From Synechococcus sp. CBW1004 (GTDB lineage Bacteria > Cyanobacteriota > Cyanobacteriia > PCC-6307 > Cyanobiaceae), in contig NZ_CP060397.1 in assembly GCF_015840715.1 (NCBI RefSeq), forward strand, positions 2,686,686 through 2,750,685: a stretch of 64,000 nucleotides of DNA, given 5' to 3'. The notes under the pieces are model-generated. The model made no database searches, had not been told where the DNA came from, and worked only from the letters and a program-made list of their open reading frames with translations. Positions 62,169 through 64,000 of the stretch are shown in pieces. Made by a program: the position numbers and the translations under genes. The number at the start of each line of letters is the position of its first letter. Within the stretch, counting starts at the first letter, position 1.

Positions 62169-63665
62169 TCAGCCGGGCTGGGAGGTGAGGGCGGCCGGGA
62201 TGGTGAGATCGCTGGGCCGGTCGCTGCGGCCGTAGCGGTCCTCAAAGCGCACGATGTCGTCTTCGCCCAGGTAGGGGCCGCTCTGCACCTCGATCATCTC
62301 CACCGGGATCTTGCCGGGATTGGAGAGGCGATGTTTCGCGCCCAGGGGGATATAGGTGCTCTGGTTCTCGCCCACCAGCTCCCGTGTCCCGTCCTTCTCC
62401 ACCAGAGCGGTGCCCTTGACCACGATCCAGTGCTCGGCGCGGTGGTGATGCATCTGCAGGGACAGGCAGGCGCCGGGATTGACGACGATCTTCTTCACCT
62501 GCCAGCGGTCTCCCTCGGTGATGCCGTCGTAGGAGCCCCAGGGGCGATAGATGCGGCGGTGCGCCTTGCTTTCAGGCGCACCCGAGCGCTCCAGCAGCCC
62601 CACGATCGTCTTGACGTCCTGGGCCCGGTCCCGCTGGGCCACCAGCACCACGTCGTCGGTCTCGACCACCACCAGGTTCTCGACGCCCAGGCCCACCACG
62701 AGGCGGTGCTCGCTGCGCAGATAGCAGTTGCGGCTGTCCTCGCTGATCACCCGCCCGCGCAGCACGTTGCCGTCGGCGTCCTGATCGGCGGTCTCCCACA
62801 GGGCGCTCCAGCTGCCCACATCGCTCCAGCCCGCATCCAGCGGCAGCACGGATCCGCGGTCGGTCTTCTCCATCACCGCCACGTCGATCGCGACGTTGGG
62901 GCAGTGGGCGAAGGCCTCGCGTTCCAGGCGCAGGAAGTCCAGGTCGGTGGCCTCCAGTTCCAGGGCGTTGCGGCAGGCGCTCACCACCTGGGGTGCATGG
63001 CGCTCCAGTTCGGCCAGGATGGCGCTGGCCCGGAACAGGAACATGCCGCTGTTCCAGGTGAAGCGGCCGCTGGCCAGGAACCCTTCGGCGGTGGCACGGT
63101 CGGGCTTCTCCACGAAGCGGTGGATCGGCACCGGCACGCCGATCGACCTGCCGGCCTCGCCCAGGCTTTCGGCAGCCTCGATGTAGCCGTAGCCGGTCTC
63201 CGGCGCGGTGGGCACGATGCCGAACGTCACCAGCTGGCCCGCTTCGGCGGCGGCGCGGCCGGCCTCCACCGTGGCCCGGAAGCGTTCGGCCTCGCGGATC
63301 ACGTGGTCGGCCGCGAGCACCAGCAGCAGCGGATCCTCCCCGCCGGCGGTGGCTCTCAGCGCGGCGACCGCCACGGCCGGTGCGGTGTTGCGGCCCATCG
63401 GCTCGAGCACGATCGCCGCCGGATCCACGCCGATCTGGCGCATCTGCTCGGCGACGATGAAGCGGTGGTCCTCGTTGCAGATCAGCAGCGGCGGTGCAAG
63501 GCCCTCCAGGCCTCGCAGGCGCAGCTGGGTCTGCTGCAGCAGGGTCTCGTCACCACCACCGGCCAGGGGCCAGTACTGCTTGGGGTAGGTGGCCCGCGAC
63601 AGGGGCCACAGGCGGGTGCCGGTGCCGCCGCAGAGGATGACCGGAACCAGGGTGGATGGGGCCAT
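62169..63665 (-). CDS. manC: Mannose-1-phosphate guanylyltransferase / mannose-6-phosphate isomerase
   Basis: This is a bifunctional enzyme of 498 aa that makes GDP-mannose for surface glycans. The nucleotidyltransferase part has VPVILCGGTGTRLWPLSR and YPKQYWPL, ILEPMGRNTAPAVAVAAL, and FVEKPDRATAEGFL; the C-terminal cupin (isomerase) part has RPWGSYDGITEGDRWQVKKI and LQMHHHRAEHWIVVKGTA. GDP-mannose is the precursor for mannose, fucose and rhamnose units, so this enzyme may serve the polysaccharide exporter near secA. It lies downstream of rimM with a 65-bp gap. Confidence 0.96.
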   Translation of the reverse strand: MAPSTLVPVILCGGTGTRLWPLSRATYPKQYWPLAGGGDETLLQQTQLRLRGLEGLAPPLLICNEDHRFIVAEQMRQIGVDPAAIVLEPMGRNTAPAVAVAALRATAGGEDPLLLVLAADHVIREAERFRATVEAGRAAAEAGQLVTFGIVPTAPETGYGYIEAAESLGEAGRSIGVPVPIHRFVEKPDRATAEGFLASGRFTWNSGMFLFRASAILAELERHAPQVVSACRNALELEATDLDFLRLEREAFAHCPNVAIDVAVMEKTDRGSVLPLDAGWSDVGSWSALWETADQDADGNVLRGRVISEDSRNCYLRSEHRLVVGLGVENLVVVETDDVVLVAQRDRAQDVKTIVGLLERSGAPESKAHRRIYRPWGSYDGITEGDRWQVKKIVVNPGACLSLQMHHHRAEHWIVVKGTALVEKDGTRELVGENQSTYIPLGAKHRLSNPGKIPVEMIEVQSGPYLGEDDIVRFEDRYGRSDRPSDLTIPAALTSQPG

Positions 63666-63730
63666 GGCTGGTGTCGTCCTTGCCGATGGGTGGCGGCTCC
63701 ATTCAACCGGAGCCGCTTCGGTGCTGCCGC

Positions 63731-64000
63731 TCAGAGTTCCAGGAGGCCCGGGGGCGGGGTGAGGCCGACCCAGCCCTGCTCGAGCTGCACCTCCGGCACG
63801 ATCGCCTCGACGAAGGGAATCAGCAGGCGGCGGCCGTCCTCGCTCCGCTCGATCTCCAGCAGGTCGTTGCCGCCGTGGATCAGGTCGGTGACCCTGCCGA
63901 GCACGGTGCCCTCCGGCAGCAGCCGCACCTCCAGCCCCACCAGATCGAGCACGTGAAATTCCCCCGGCTCCAGCGGCGGCCGGTCGGAGGCGTCCACCAG
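63731..64000 (-). CDS. rimM: Ribosome maturation factor RimM, C-terminal part (runs off window)
   Basis: Only the last 89 codons are in the window. They form the PRC-barrel domain of Rim[37 protein letters not shown], and [20 protein letters not shown]. The N-terminal RimM domain lies beyond 64000, so the Met at 63997 is internal. RimM helps assemble the 30S head with S19. Confidence 0.9.
   Translation of the reverse strand: MVDASDRPPLEPGEFHVLDLVGLEVRLLPEGTVLGRVTDLIHGGNDLLEIERSEDGRRLLIPFVEAIVPEVQLEQGWVGLTPPPGLLEL

Noticed and set aside
61492-62235. Plus-strand open frame of 247 codons in the glmS-manC spacer
   Set aside because: Gly/Arg/Cys-rich translation, no ribosome-binding site, overlap with the manC end; it looks like chance in GC-rich DNA.
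62136-63956. Plus-strand open frame (606 codons) opposite manC and rimM
   Set aside because: It is an antisense shadow; it spans two real genes and their spacer with no signal of its own.

Overview
The window reads as chromosomal DNA of a picocyanobacterium of the Synechococcus/Cyanobium type. The evidence is psaC (photosystem I iron-sulfur subunit) directly upstream of glmS, cyanobacterial or plastid-style versions of secA, thiC, infC and gyrB, an egtB/egtD pair with its two cyanobacterial partner genes, a DUF3188-type small membrane protein, very high GC across most of the window, and dense packing with many 1-4 base overlaps. The genus is an inference; no rRNA or other direct taxonomic marker is present.

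Region 1 (1-8012) is an accessory surface-glycan island, visibly poorer in GC than the rest. Two related but non-identical insertion sequences in the same orientation (31-1792 and 5028-6745) bracket a SPINDLY/O-GlcNAc-transferase-like TPR glycosyltransferase and a small methyltransferase. After the second element come a short DUF6447-like protein and a hexapeptide-repeat acyltransferase carrying a G8 tract. The core gene secA follows, and then a Wzt/Wzm-type polysaccharide ABC exporter, so the glycan genes lie on both sides of a housekeeping gene.

Region 2 (12.4-24.2 kb) is core: cysE, a GntR-family regulator divergent from a dienelactone-hydrolase-like gene, infC, miaA, gyrB, a secreted SH3-like protein, a glutathione-peroxidase-like gene, mgtE, a group 2 sigma factor, a 2OG-Fe(II) oxygenase-like protein and a small cysteine-rich protein.

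Region 3 (24.3-26.8 kb) is the most unusual. A MNT nucleotidyltransferase/HEPN toxin-antitoxin-type pair sits inside the mutY locus, bounded by a 259-bp direct duplication of the mutY 5' end. One mutY copy is truncated after the catalytic-Glu segment; the other is intact but now lies directly downstream of the toxin-antitoxin genes.

Region 4 (26.8-39.7 kb) holds tsaE, ahcY, a DedA membrane protein, ssb, mreBCD followed by an orphan sugar-binding lipoprotein, an OmpR-type response regulator, lysS, a small conserved protein, a fatty-acid desaturase and an alpha/beta hydrolase. Region 5 (39.7-47.6 kb) holds a type III (GlnT-like) glutamine synthetase, the ergothioneine genes egtB-egtD with two uncharacterised partner genes, a divergent cysteine synthase, and a membrane-anchored kinase-like protein whose catalytic residues have diverged.

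Region 6 (47.7-64 kb) is core again: smpB, ruvB, a secreted TPR protein, an M20 amidohydrolase, DUF3188, a HEAT-repeat protein, a TPP riboswitch with thiC, the acpP-fabF-tkt operon, psaC, glmS, a 785-bp gene-poor stretch that opens with a perfect 19-bp inverted repeat, manC, and the 3' part of rimM at the edge. No rRNA, tRNA or CRISPR array was found.
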